Assembly (NCBI GenBank): GCA_944387015.1
Contig: CALXDH010000029.1
Location: 1 to 32,342, forward strand
Length of the DNA: 32,342 bases
Direction: 5' to 3'
Source: an uncultured Oscillospiraceae bacterium
Lineage (GTDB): Bacteria > Bacillota > Clostridia > Oscillospirales > Oscillospiraceae
Part shown: positions 15,811 to 23,149 of the stretch, one piece after another
Position numbering within the stretch: the first letter of the stretch is position 1
Layout of the letters: the number at the start of each line of letters is the position of its first letter
Translations under genes and position numbers: made by a program
Notes under the pieces: model-generated
What the model was told of the DNA's origin: nothing
The model's input: only the letters and a program-made list of their open reading frames with translations
Databases searched by the model: none

Positions 15811-15840
15811 TATACTAAAAGAAAAACGAGGTGAACACAA
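15811..15840. promoter_or_regulatory. Overlapping divergent promoters between xdhABC and the MocA-like gene
   Basis: Leftward, TTGTGT (complement of 15835-15840) with 17-bp gap to TAGTAT (complement of 15812-15817) fits xdhABC. Rightward, TATACT at 15811-15816 fits the MocA-like gene but lacks a good -35 box. The two -10 boxes share five bases. A small palindrome TTCCGgCGGAA lies beside them at 15793-15803. Confidence 0.5.
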
Positions 15841-16433
15841 TGGAACACAACGTCTCACTGGGATGCGTGGTCATGGCCGCCGGAAATGCCCGACGGTTCG
15901 GAGCGAATAAACTGGCCGCCCCCCTGGGCGGACGGAGCCTGATTCTGCGCTGCCTGGAAGCGGTCCCGGCCGAGCAGTTTGAACGTGTGGTAGTTGTGAC
16001 GCAATACCCTGAAATCATGCGCCTAGCAAAGGAATTTCACTTTGCAGCGATCCACAATCAGCACCCGGAGATTGGCCTCAGCCACACCATTCATCTGGGG
16101 TTGACGGCCCTGCGGGACTGCAGCGGAGTCATGTTTTTGGTGTCGGATCAGCCGCTGCTGCGGCGGGAGAGCATTGCGCTTCTGGCCGGACGCTGGCGGC
16201 AGCAGCCGGACCATCCGGCAGCACTGAGCCACAACGGCGTACGGGGCAATCCCTGTGTGTTTCCCGCCGGATTGTTTTCCGAGCTGATGTCACTTCAGGG
16301 AGATCGGGGCGGAAGTACCATCCTCCGGCAGCATGAAGATTCTCTGGTCCTGGTGGATGCGCCGGAGCGCGAACTCTCTGATGTGGACACGGAGCAGGCA
16401 TTGGACTTGCTGCGGGGGACCGTGCCGGACTGA
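15840..16433 (+). CDS. MocA/YgfJ-like molybdenum cofactor cytidylyltransferase
   Basis: A 197-residue MobA-like nucleotidyltransferase. It has the nucleotide-binding loop VVMAAGNARRFGANKL at the N-terminus (residues 9-24), the metal-binding VSDQPLLRR, and the NGVRGNPCVFP, GDRGGSTIL and VDTEQAL motifs. Proteins of this kind attach CMP to molybdopterin (MocA), giving the cofactor form used by xanthine dehydrogenase-type enzymes, or serve in maturation of selenium-dependent molybdenum hydroxylases (YgfJ). Position between xdhABC and a second hydroxylase fits either role. ATG 15840 is preferred to an in-frame GTG at 15831 because GAGGTGA lies properly before it. Confidence 0.87.
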   Translation: MEHNVSLGCVVMAAGNARRFGANKLAAPLGGRSLILRCLEAVPAEQFERVVVVTQYPEIMRLAKEFHFAAIHNQHPEIGLSHTIHLGLTALRDCSGVMFLVSDQPLLRRESIALLAGRWRQQPDHPAALSHNGVRGNPCVFPAGLFSELMSLQGDRGGSTILRQHEDSLVLVDAPERELSDVDTEQALDLLRGTVPD

Positions 16434-16489
16434 ACCGGGAATCACGCTGCCGTTAGAAATGGCAGGTCACCATTTTATGTAGAGAGGAA

Positions 16490-16528
16490 ACAAAAGACGG
16501 CTGCCGCTCTGCGGCGGCCGTCTTTTGT
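16490..16528. terminator. Bidirectional terminator between convergent MocA-like and hydroxylase genes
   Basis: An 18-bp stem with a single G-T wobble (16490-16507 with 16511-16528), bounded by A-rich and T-rich ends. A lesser stem CTGCC/GGCAG lies at 16447-16465. Confidence 0.88.
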
Positions 16529-16615
16529 ATTTTTAAATCACTGCCTATTTGGGTAAGGAAGCAGCACAGCGAGACGGTTTTCTTCCTGGGGAAGGTCCTC
16601 TCCTCCGTTACCAGA

Positions 16616-19165
16616 TCACTTCCGGCTGTACGGCGTGTCCTCCAGCGGGAGACTGGTACGCAGCTTTCCGTCATAGCGGTAGTAGGCATCCGCAATGGCG
16701 GGGGCCGTGGGGATGGACGTGATCTCACCGATGCCGATGGCGCCGCAGGCTACGTTCAGCCCCGGCTTTTCCACGATGATGGGCGTGATCTCCGGGATCT
16801 GGTTGGCCCGGAACAGACCCAGGGTTCCGTATTTGGCGGTGGGCTTGCAGTCCACCAGCGGATACCGCTCCGTCAGGGCAAAGCCCATGGACATCACCAC
16901 GCCGCCTTCGATCTGTCCCTCCACCGAGGTGGGATTGACCGCCTTGCCCACGTCGTGGGCCGCCACCAGCTGACGGATACGGCCTTCCTCATCCAGGATG
17001 CATACCTGGGTAGCGTAGCCGTAGGCGATGTGGCTGACAGGGTTGGGTACCGGCGCGCCCAGCGGATCCGTCTTGCCCAGGTATTCCCCGTAAAACTCCT
17101 GCCCATCAAGCTCTGACAAGGGGTTTTCCTTGAGTGCTTCGATCAGGTCCTGGCAGGCTCTCCGGCAGGCCTCACCGGTGAAAAGCGTCTGGCGGGAACC
17201 GGAAGTAGTTCCGGAATCGGGAGCGCAGTAGGTATTGGACCGCTCGTAGATCACATTTTCCCGGGAAATGCCCGTCTGACCGCAGACCATCTGGGTCAGC
17301 ACAGTTCCCAGCCCCTGACCGATGCAGGAGGCACCGGCAAAGATATGGACCTTCCCGCCTTCGATCACCAAGCGGCACCGTCCCGTATCCGGGATGCCCA
17401 CGCCCACGCCGGCGTTCTTCATGGCACAGGCCAGGCCCACATATTTATTGGCGTCTACGTAGGGCTTCACCGCCTCCAGCGTCTCCGCAAGGCCGGTGGA
17501 TTCATCCACGATCTGGCCGTTGGGCAGCTCCTGTCCCGGACGAATGGCATTCCGATAGCGGATCTCCCAGGGAGTGATGCCCACGACGTCCGCCATTTCA
17601 TTGAGCAGCGTCTCAATACAGAAACAGGTCTGGGTCACGCCGAAGCCCCGGAAGGCACCGGCGGGAGGATTGTTGGTATAGTAGGCCCAGCCGTCGATCT
17701 CAAAGTTCTGATAGTTATAGGGGCCCGCCGCATGGGTACAGGCCCGCTCCAGCACGGGACCACCCAAAGAGGCGTAGGCGCCGGTGTCGGCGATGACCTC
17801 CGCCGCCACGCCCTGAATGATGCCATTTTCGTCGCAGCCGATGGAAAACTCCATCTCCATCGGATGGCGCTTGGGGTGGATCAGGATGCTCTCCGCCCGG
17901 GTCAGCTTGACCTTGACAGGCCGCTTGGTGAGATAAGCGATCAGGGCGGCATGGTGCTGGACCGTCACATCCTCCTTGCCGCCGAAGCCGCCGCCTACCA
18001 GGCAGTTGCGGACCTTCACCAGCTCCGCGGGAAGGCCCAGCATCCCCATGATCTCGTGCTGGGTATCGTAGGCGCCCTGGTCCGTAGAGAGGACCATGAC
18101 GCCATCCCCGTCAGGATACGCCACGGCACACTCCGGTTCCAGGAAGGCATGCTCTGTCCAGGGGGTGGAGAAATGCCGGGTGAGCACATGCTTGGACTTG
18201 GCAATGGCCTCCGCGGGATTGCCCCGCTGGATATGCTTGTGGGCCAGGAGGTTGCCGGAGCGATGCACCAGCGGCGCATCCACAGCCATAGCCTCCCGGG
18301 GATTGCGGACCATGGGCAGTTCCTCATAGTCCACCTTCACCAGCGCCTTGGCCTTGGCCAGCGTCTCCGGGTCCTCCGCCGCCACCAGGCAGATGGCGTC
18401 TCCCAGGTAGTGGGTGATGTCGCCCACGGCGATCATGGTGTCCCAATCCTTCATCAGATGGCCCACCTTGTTCTGCCCCGGAATATCCGCGGCGGTAAGC
18501 ACGCACACCACCCCCGGCAGCGCCTTGGCCTCCTCCGTATGGATGGCCAGCACTCTGGCCCGGGGATACTGGGAACGGACGGCGCTGCCGTAGATCATGC
18601 CGTCCAGATAGATGTCGTCAGGGTACTGTCCGGTGCCGGTGACCTTTTCCGCCACATCCACCCGGGGCACCCGCTGGCCCAGCGACCAATCGGTAGGCGC
18701 CGGAGGCACCTTGCCTGCCCGGAACACCTCCGCCGCCAGCAAAATGGCGTCAATGATCTTCACATACCCGGTGCAGCGGCAGATGTTGTTGCGGATGGCG
18801 TAGGCCGCCTCCTCCCGGGTGGGGGACGGGTTCTGATCCAGCAGCCCCTTGGCGCTCATCACCATGCCCGGGATGCAGAAGCCGCACTGAACCGCTCCGG
18901 CAGTGCCGAAGGCATAGGTATAGACGTCCTTTTCAAAGTCGCTGAGTCCTTCCACCGTGATGATCTGCTTCCCCTCCAGCTTGTCTGTCTGGGGAATGCA
19001 GGCCTTGGTGGGCTTTCCATCGATCAGCACCGTGCAGGTACCGCAGGCACCCTCGCTGCAGCCGTCTTTCACGGACGTCAGATGCAAGGTGTCCCGCAGG
19101 AAGCGCAGCAGCTTTTGGTTGTGTTCCACTGTCACGGTCTGGCCGTTTACGGTAAATGTCGCCAT
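16616..19165 (-). CDS. Single-chain molybdenum hydroxylase, selenium-dependent xanthine dehydrogenase type (2Fe-2S + Mo, no FAD)
   Basis: An 849-residue protein fusing the iron-sulfur domain (Cys36, Cys41, Cys44 and Cys56; then CGFCIPGMVM and CRCTGYVKI) to a full molybdenum domain (GGGFGGKED, AGAFRGFGVTQ, ASCIGQGLGTVLTQM, SGSRQTLFTGEA, HDVGKAVNPTS, AIGIGEITS with the catalytic Glu). There is no FAD domain, and length and layout match the selenium-dependent xanthine dehydrogenase family (TIGR03311). In that family a labile, non-selenocysteine selenium sits at the Mo centre; the sequence itself cannot show selenium. Unlike XdhA here, it keeps Glu in GGKE. ATG 19165 follows GGAGGAT. Without its own flavin subunit it must pass electrons to another partner, perhaps XdhB or an unlinked protein. 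Confidence 0.88.
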   Translation of the reverse strand: MATFTVNGQTVTVEHNQKLLRFLRDTLHLTSVKDGCSEGACGTCTVLIDGKPTKACIPQTDKLEGKQIITVEGLSDFEKDVYTYAFGTAGAVQCGFCIPGMVMSAKGLLDQNPSPTREEAAYAIRNNICRCTGYVKIIDAILLAAEVFRAGKVPPAPTDWSLGQRVPRVDVAEKVTGTGQYPDDIYLDGMIYGSAVRSQYPRARVLAIHTEEAKALPGVVCVLTAADIPGQNKVGHLMKDWDTMIAVGDITHYLGDAICLVAAEDPETLAKAKALVKVDYEELPMVRNPREAMAVDAPLVHRSGNLLAHKHIQRGNPAEAIAKSKHVLTRHFSTPWTEHAFLEPECAVAYPDGDGVMVLSTDQGAYDTQHEIMGMLGLPAELVKVRNCLVGGGFGGKEDVTVQHHAALIAYLTKRPVKVKLTRAESILIHPKRHPMEMEFSIGCDENGIIQGVAAEVIADTGAYASLGGPVLERACTHAAGPYNYQNFEIDGWAYYTNNPPAGAFRGFGVTQTCFCIETLLNEMADVVGITPWEIRYRNAIRPGQELPNGQIVDESTGLAETLEAVKPYVDANKYVGLACAMKNAGVGVGIPDTGRCRLVIEGGKVHIFAGASCIGQGLGTVLTQMVCGQTGISRENVIYERSNTYCAPDSGTTSGSRQTLFTGEACRRACQDLIEALKENPLSELDGQEFYGEYLGKTDPLGAPVPNPVSHIAYGYATQVCILDEEGRIRQLVAAHDVGKAVNPTSVEGQIEGGVVMSMGFALTERYPLVDCKPTAKYGTLGLFRANQIPEITPIIVEKPGLNVACGAIGIGEITSIPTAPAIADAYYRYDGKLRTSLPLEDTPYSRK

Positions 19166-19223
19166 GGCAAGAATCCTCCTGTACCGCCGTGCCCAACCCT
19201 GGTCCCACGGTCTGTCTGTTGTC

Positions 19224-19278
19224 AGAAAGGTCAACCTTTCTTTTTCCCTATTATACAATAAAAAAGGTCCCGCCGCAA
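19224..19278 (-). promoter_or_regulatory. Promoter of the single-chain hydroxylase with a palindrome at the start site
   Basis: On the minus strand TTGCGG (19278-19273), 17-bp gap, TATAAT (19255-19250). The predicted start is near 19243. Directly there lies the palindrome AGAAAGGTcaACCTTTCT (19241-19224), 8 bp each side of 2 bases, where a repressor would block the polymerase. The leader to the ATG is about 78 bases. Confidence 0.65.
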
Positions 19279-19314
19279 TCTTCCTTTGGCAGAATCGCTA
19301 TTCTACTTCTCGTA

Positions 19315-19950
19315 TCACGCTTTTTCCAACGGCGGCAGCTCCCAGCCCACCGCCAGTGCTCCCCGCCGCACGGTGATTTCCGCCTGGGGCTCCAGGATAT
19401 GATTGCTGACACCCAGCGGAAAGTCCGGCGTCAGCACCGCGTCCCGCAGGGGATATTGGAAACCGATCTCATCCACCCCTTCTGCCCGGTCCCCCAGGCA
19501 AAAGGCGGAAAACAGTCCCCATTCCACGGTTTTGCGCACCTGCAAAGACTCGTTCTCCAGAGCAGTCCACACAAAATCGTTATCATATAAAAAGCCCCGG
19601 GCTCCCCTGCGCCGCAGGTAAAGCAGCGTCTGCAAATTGGCCAGGGTATGATCCAGTCGTTTTCCGCCGGTGCCGCCATAGATCCAAAAGTCCGTACACT
19701 CCCGCTCCAGCCCCAGTTTTACAGCGGCCAGCGTATCGGTATCGTCCTTCTCCACCGGCAGGCGGCAAACCTTTTCTCCCGCATCCGGCGCTTCCATGGA
19801 ATCAAAGTCCCCCAGAATCACATCCGGCACCAAGCCCTCCTGCTGGCAGACCCGGTATCCCGCATCTGCGGCAATGACCAGGTCTCCTGCTTCCGGGCGC
19901 TTTCGCAGTCCGTAAAACGTTCCGGCGGCAAAAATGAAACAGCGTTTCAT
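19315..19950 (-). CDS. thiN: Thiamine diphosphokinase
   Basis: A 211-residue enzyme that transfers pyrophosphate from ATP to thiamine, making thiamine diphosphate. Motifs: ADAGYRVCQQEGLVPDVILG followed by DFDS in the N-terminal catalytic domain, KDDTDTLAA with the metal-binding acidic residues, and GGTGGKRLDHTLANLQ. The C-terminal thiamine-binding beta domain ends with GVSNHILEPQAEITVRRG. Start 19950 follows AGAAGGGAAC and gives the standard N-terminus. It has its own promoter, and I see no strong terminator between it and the hydroxylase gene 150 bases downstream on the same strand, so some read-through is possible. Confidence 0.93.
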   Translation of the reverse strand: MKRCFIFAAGTFYGLRKRPEAGDLVIAADAGYRVCQQEGLVPDVILGDFDSMEAPDAGEKVCRLPVEKDDTDTLAAVKLGLERECTDFWIYGGTGGKRLDHTLANLQTLLYLRRRGARGFLYDNDFVWTALENESLQVRKTVEWGLFSAFCLGDRAEGVDEIGFQYPLRDAVLTPDFPLGVSNHILEPQAEITVRRGALAVGWELPPLEKA

Positions 19951-19979
19951 ATCGTTCCCTTCTCTCCGTTCTTTTGGCC

Positions 19980-20008
19980 AGTGTACCACGAATTCCCCAG
20001 GTTGGCAA
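19980..20008 (-). promoter_or_regulatory. SigA-type promoter of thiN
   Basis: Minus strand TTGCCA (20008-20003), 17-bp gap, TACACT (19985-19980), 30 bases before the thiN start. Confidence 0.55.
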
Positions 20009-20020
20009 TCGGAAATAGAG

Positions 20021-20048
20021 GCGCCCTCTTCCCGCAGGGAGAGGGCGC
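20021..20048 (-). terminator. Hairpin after the 57-residue ORF
   Basis: GCGCCCTC (20021-20028) pairs with GAGGGCGC (20041-20048), with inner TCCC/GGGA pairs. It lies four bases after the small ORF stop; the T-tract on the minus strand is weak (CTCTATTTCC). Confidence 0.5.
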
Positions 20049-20051
20049 AGG

Positions 20052-20225
20052 TCATTGGATGTGCTCTTCGCAGAAATTGTCCAGCACACGGACACCCATT
20101 TCCTCCGGACCTGCCACCGGGAAGGTAGCGATCGTTGTTGGGTCAAAAATCGGGCAAAGCCGTTTTTCCGGCTCCAGCCGCAGACTGGGCATCTGTTCAG
20201 GCACGTCGGGACATTTTTTCGGCAT
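20052..20225 (-). CDS. Probable small protein, 57 residues, function unknown
   Basis: A short frame I do not recognise: it starts MPKKCPDVPEQMP, has three cysteines and a proline-rich first half, and ends NFCEEHIQ. ATG 20225 follows GGGGTGA at good spacing. Support for its being a gene: a fitting ribosome binding site, a hairpin just past its stop, its position as the only frame in an otherwise unexplained gap, and protein-like composition. No domain, membrane segment or signal is visible. I see no clear promoter. Upstream frame extension to 20282 is possible but lacks a binding site. Confidence 0.5.
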   Translation of the reverse strand: MPKKCPDVPEQMPSLRLEPEKRLCPIFDPTTIATFPVAGPEEMGVRVLDNFCEEHIQ

Positions 20226-20355
20226 GGAATCACCCCGACAGCAGTATGTGCGCATTTTGTCGAATGATGCAGTCATCTCCATTTGCCAGTTATGTCTTCA
20301 AAAAAGCAAGTGTGGGCGAAGCAGAAAAAAGAAAAAACTTTTTTCAAAAAACCTA

Positions 20356-20383
20356 TTGACAATTTTCCTCTTTTCTGTATAAT
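20356..20383 (+). promoter_or_regulatory. Consensus promoter of tRNA-Gln
   Basis: TTGACA (20356-20361), 16-bp gap, TATAAT (20378-20383): both boxes match consensus exactly, as is usual for stable-RNA genes. The flanks are A/T-rich. Confidence 0.85.
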
Positions 20384-20427
20384 AATATCTGTTCGCTGCG
20401 GTTGACAACTGAGCGGCACTCAGAAAT

Positions 20428-20501
20428 AGCGGGTTTGTGTAAGGGTAGCACAGCAGACTCTGACTCTGTATGTGAGGGTTCGAATCCTTCACCCGCTGCC
20501 A
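20428..20501 (+). tRNA. tRNA-Gln (anticodon CTG)
   Basis: A complete 74-base cloverleaf including encoded CCA. Acceptor AGCGGGT/ACCCGCT; D stem GTGT/GCAC with loop AAGGGTA; anticodon stem GCAGA/TCTGT with loop CTCTGAC, so the anticodon CTG reads CAG; T stem GAGGG/CCTTC with loop TTCGAAT; discriminator G. It is alone in its unit and followed at once by a terminator. Confidence 0.96.
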
Positions 20502-20537
20502 AAAGGTCCTGAATCCAATGGATTCAGGACCTTTTTT
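20501..20537 (+). terminator. Terminator of the tRNA-Gln gene
   Basis: A perfect 16-bp stem (20501-20516 with 20520-20535) and six T residues. Its left arm begins with the last A of the tRNA CCA. Confidence 0.94.
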
Positions 20538-20634
20538 GTTGTAAAATTTGTTTTGTCCCTGTAAGCGCCCTAGTCTCTTTCGGGCGGTATCCTGACATCT
20601 GATCCGGTCTTAAAACGATTTTATCGAAATTCTG

Positions 20635-20683
20635 AAAAGGAGCGAAAGACAGTACCGTAAAAGGTCTGCCCTTCGCTCCTTTT
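20635..20683. terminator. Long hairpin beyond the Sel1-repeat gene
   Basis: AAAAGGAGCGAA (20635-20646) pairs with TTCGCTCCTTTT (20672-20683) around a 25-base loop that holds a smaller AGAC/GTCT stem. It lies about 90 bases beyond the Sel1 gene stop on the minus strand. Bases 20538-20634 hold nothing I can name. Confidence 0.65.
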
Positions 20684-20770
20684 TATCCGCTTCCGGCTTA
20701 TGCACTCACTCTGAGCACATATCTAGGCCAGAAAGTTTCTCTTTCCTGTCGGTGGAAAACCGTCAACGCT

Positions 20771-23131
20771 TTAACCGTGTCTGCCAAACAATCCCCGCAG
20801 GAATTTTCCTTTTTCCGGGGGCTTTCTGAGCCGCTGGACCTGCTTTTCCGCATCTTCATATTGCTGGGCAGCAGCGGCCTCGTACAGTGACAGGGCTTTT
20901 GCCAGATCCTGCTGAACACCAGAAGCGTGCTCGTAGCACCAGGCAAGATGATACTGAGCGCGCGGGGAACCCTGTTCTGCGGAGCGTGTATACCATTTCA
21001 CCGCTTCCTGCCAGTTCTGCTCTACGCCCTCACCAGTTTCATACAGATAACCCAAATTGCACTGGGCAGTTCTGTCGCCCTGATCTGCCGCAGACCGGTA
21101 CAGCTTTGCCGCCCGGACAGGGTCCTTTTTGACGCCCCGTCCAAATTCACAGCAGACTCCCAGATTCAGCTGCGCCCGGGCAAGCCCCTGTTCTGCCGCG
21201 GCTCCATACCATTTGGCCGCCTGCACCCAATCCTTGGCAACTCCCCGGCCGCTTTCATACATATGCCCAAGGTTGCACTGGCCGGTGGCGTCACCCCGCT
21301 CTGCAGCGCGGCGATACAGTTCTACCGCTTTCTCCAGGTTCTGCTCGACACCTTCTCCCCGCTCATAGCATACGCCAAGATCACACATAGCCGGCACGGA
21401 CCCGGCCTCCGCCGCCTTCTGGTACCAGCTCACTGCCGCTTTTATATCCCGCTCTGTTCCGCGGCCATAATCGTAAGCCCTGCCCACGCAGTACATGCCC
21501 CGGGGATCCCCCTGGTCCGCGGCTTTCTGATACCAGGCCAGTGCCCGCTTTTCGTTCTTCTCCACGCCTTTGCCATGTTCATAGCACCAGGCAAGATTGC
21601 ACTGCGCACGAGGCATCTCCTGCTCTGCCGCAGCGCGATACCATCTGACCGCCTCTTCCCAGCTCTGCTCCACACCGCGGCCGGTCTCATAGCAAAAGCC
21701 CAAATTGCACTGTCCCGGGGCGTTTCCCAACTCCGCCGCCTTCCGGTAGAGTTCAGCCGCCCGGTCCATATCCTGCTCTATGCCCTCGCCCCGCTCGTAG
21801 CACACGCCAAGATCACACATGGCCGGCGCAGAGCCGGCCTGAGCCGCTTTCTGGTACCACTGGACCGCCTCTTTGGCATCCTGCTCCACGCCCAAGCCAT
21901 AGTCATAGGCCCGGGCCATACAGAAAAGCCCCCGGGGATCGCCCTGGTCCGCTGCCTTTCGATACCAGGCAACTGCCTCCGCCAGGTCCTGCTCTACTCC
22001 TTTACCGTGTTCATAGCACCAGGCAAGATTGCACTGCGCACGGGGAAGCTCCAATTCCGCGGCCTTCCTATACCACTTCACCGCTTCCCGCCAGTTCTGC
22101 TCCACGCCTTCGCCGGTCTCATACAGAAAGCCCAGGCAGCACATGCCGTCTTCTTCTCCCTGCTCTGCCGCCCGGCGATACCACTTGGCAGCCTCCGCCT
22201 TGTCCACAGGCACTCCGCGGCCCCGCTCACAGCAAAGCCCCACGCACAAAAGACCTCTGGGATATCCTTGCTCCGCTGCCTCCCGGTAAAGGCGGGCAGC
22301 AGCGACGTAATCCTGCTCCACGCCCTTCCCGTACTCATAGCACCAGGCAAGATTGCACTGCGCACGGGGATAACCCTGGTCCGCGGCAGTGCGGTACCAT
22401 CTGACCGCCTCTTCCCAGCTCTGCTCTACGCCCCGGCCGGCCTCATAGCAAAAGCCCAGACAGCACTGTCCCGGCGCATGGCCCTGCTCCGCCGCTTCCC
22501 GATACCATTTGGCAGCCTGTTCTAAATTTTCCGCCACACCAGTACCGAATTCAAAGCAGCGTCCCAGTTCCGTCTGGGCCGCCGGATACCCCAGCCAGGC
22601 CGCGGACTGATACCATTTCACTGCCTCCTGGTCGTCCTGCTCCGTACCGGCACCCCGGCGGTATGCCTCCCCCAGCAGAAACTGCGCCCGGGGAAAGCCC
22701 TGCTGCGCCCCCTTCTGGAAACATTCCAGTGCCTTTGCCTCATCCTGTTTGACACCGATGCCATATGTATAGCAATAGCCCAGATTGGTCAGGGCCGGCA
22801 TATAGTTCATGGCAGCCGCCTGGGCATACAGCAACACCGCCTGGGCGGGATCTGCCTCTACCCCGATCCCGGCCTCCAGGCACCAGCCCAGATTCGTCAG
22901 TCCCAGGGCATCTCCCCGGGCCGCCGCCTGCTGGTAAAAGGCCAGGGCTTCACTCCCCCGCTTCTCCTCTACGGCCTGGTTTCCCAATGTCACCCAGTCG
23001 CTGGCCGTCAGCTCCTCCTCCGGCACTGAGAGGAAAAAGGTCCCCCCGCAGCGAGGGCAGACATCCGGTTCCTGGTTCTCTGCTACAAATCCGCAGTCTG
23101 GATTTTCACAACGGTAGTATTCCATCTCCAT
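20771..23131 (-). CDS. Zinc-ribbon plus 19 Sel1-like repeats protein
   Basis: A 786-residue soluble protein. Residues 4-33 form a zinc ribbon with CENPDC and CPRC. A TPR-like unit follows, and then 19 Sel1 repeats of 36 residues each, of the form LG-CYE-G-GVEQ-EAVKWYRKAAEQG. Sel1 repeats build alpha-alpha superhelices that bind other proteins; the partner here is unknown. Two positions per repeat are often Cys (AQCNLGFCYE). The last 15 residues are basic (RKPPEKGKFLRGLFGRHG). ATG 23131 has GAGG at 8 bases; an in-frame ATG at 23137 is too close to it. The gene begins 18 bases after the TtcA-like stop, so the two form an operon. No signal peptide or membrane segment. Confidence 0.9.
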   Translation of the reverse strand: MEMEYYRCENPDCGFVAENQEPDVCPRCGGTFFLSVPEEELTASDWVTLGNQAVEEKRGSEALAFYQQAAARGDALGLTNLGWCLEAGIGVEADPAQAVLLYAQAAAMNYMPALTNLGYCYTYGIGVKQDEAKALECFQKGAQQGFPRAQFLLGEAYRRGAGTEQDDQEAVKWYQSAAWLGYPAAQTELGRCFEFGTGVAENLEQAAKWYREAAEQGHAPGQCCLGFCYEAGRGVEQSWEEAVRWYRTAADQGYPRAQCNLAWCYEYGKGVEQDYVAAARLYREAAEQGYPRGLLCVGLCCERGRGVPVDKAEAAKWYRRAAEQGEEDGMCCLGFLYETGEGVEQNWREAVKWYRKAAELELPRAQCNLAWCYEHGKGVEQDLAEAVAWYRKAADQGDPRGLFCMARAYDYGLGVEQDAKEAVQWYQKAAQAGSAPAMCDLGVCYERGEGIEQDMDRAAELYRKAAELGNAPGQCNLGFCYETGRGVEQSWEEAVRWYRAAAEQEMPRAQCNLAWCYEHGKGVEKNEKRALAWYQKAADQGDPRGMYCVGRAYDYGRGTERDIKAAVSWYQKAAEAGSVPAMCDLGVCYERGEGVEQNLEKAVELYRRAAERGDATGQCNLGHMYESGRGVAKDWVQAAKWYGAAAEQGLARAQLNLGVCCEFGRGVKKDPVRAAKLYRSAADQGDRTAQCNLGYLYETGEGVEQNWQEAVKWYTRSAEQGSPRAQYHLAWCYEHASGVQQDLAKALSLYEAAAAQQYEDAEKQVQRLRKPPEKGKFLRGLFGRHG
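20860..22915 (-). repeat. 19 tandem 108-bp coding repeats with a 432-bp super-period
   Basis: Each Sel1 unit is 108 bases. Some blocks recur nearly unchanged at multiples of 108: the block starting ATAGCACCAGGCAAGATTGC is at 21581, 22013 (432 on) and 22337 (324 on). Blocks near 21364 and 21497 likewise recur 432 bases later. This points to duplication of four units at a time. Confidence 0.85.
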
Positions 23132-23149
23132 GGTCATCGCCTCGCTCGA

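Noticed and set aside
13459-15834. A long open frame of 791 codons antisense to xdhA
   Set aside because: It mirrors the codon pattern of xdhA, whose Mo-domain motifs are clear; GC-rich third positions keep the opposite frame open. The translation has no recognisable motif and a His/Gly/Leu-rich look typical of shadow frames.
16616-19165. Selenocysteine codon in the hydroxylase
   Set aside because: The frame is open with no internal TGA, and enzymes of this family carry selenium as a labile cofactor rather than as selenocysteine.
17345-19261. A 638-codon frame antisense to the fused hydroxylase, and similar long frames antisense to the Sel1, cls and pncB genes
   Set aside because: Same explanation: each overlaps a well-supported gene along its whole length, has no ribosome binding site of its own that fits, and shows low-complexity composition.
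20226-20427. A further gene or attachment site beside tRNA-Gln
   Set aside because: No frame with a binding site is present before the tRNA promoter, and I find no duplicate of the tRNA 3' end and no integrase that would mark an island.
20860-22915. CRISPR-like array or minisatellite
   Set aside because: The 108-bp repeats are in frame and encode 36-residue Sel1 units without spacers; they are protein repeats.
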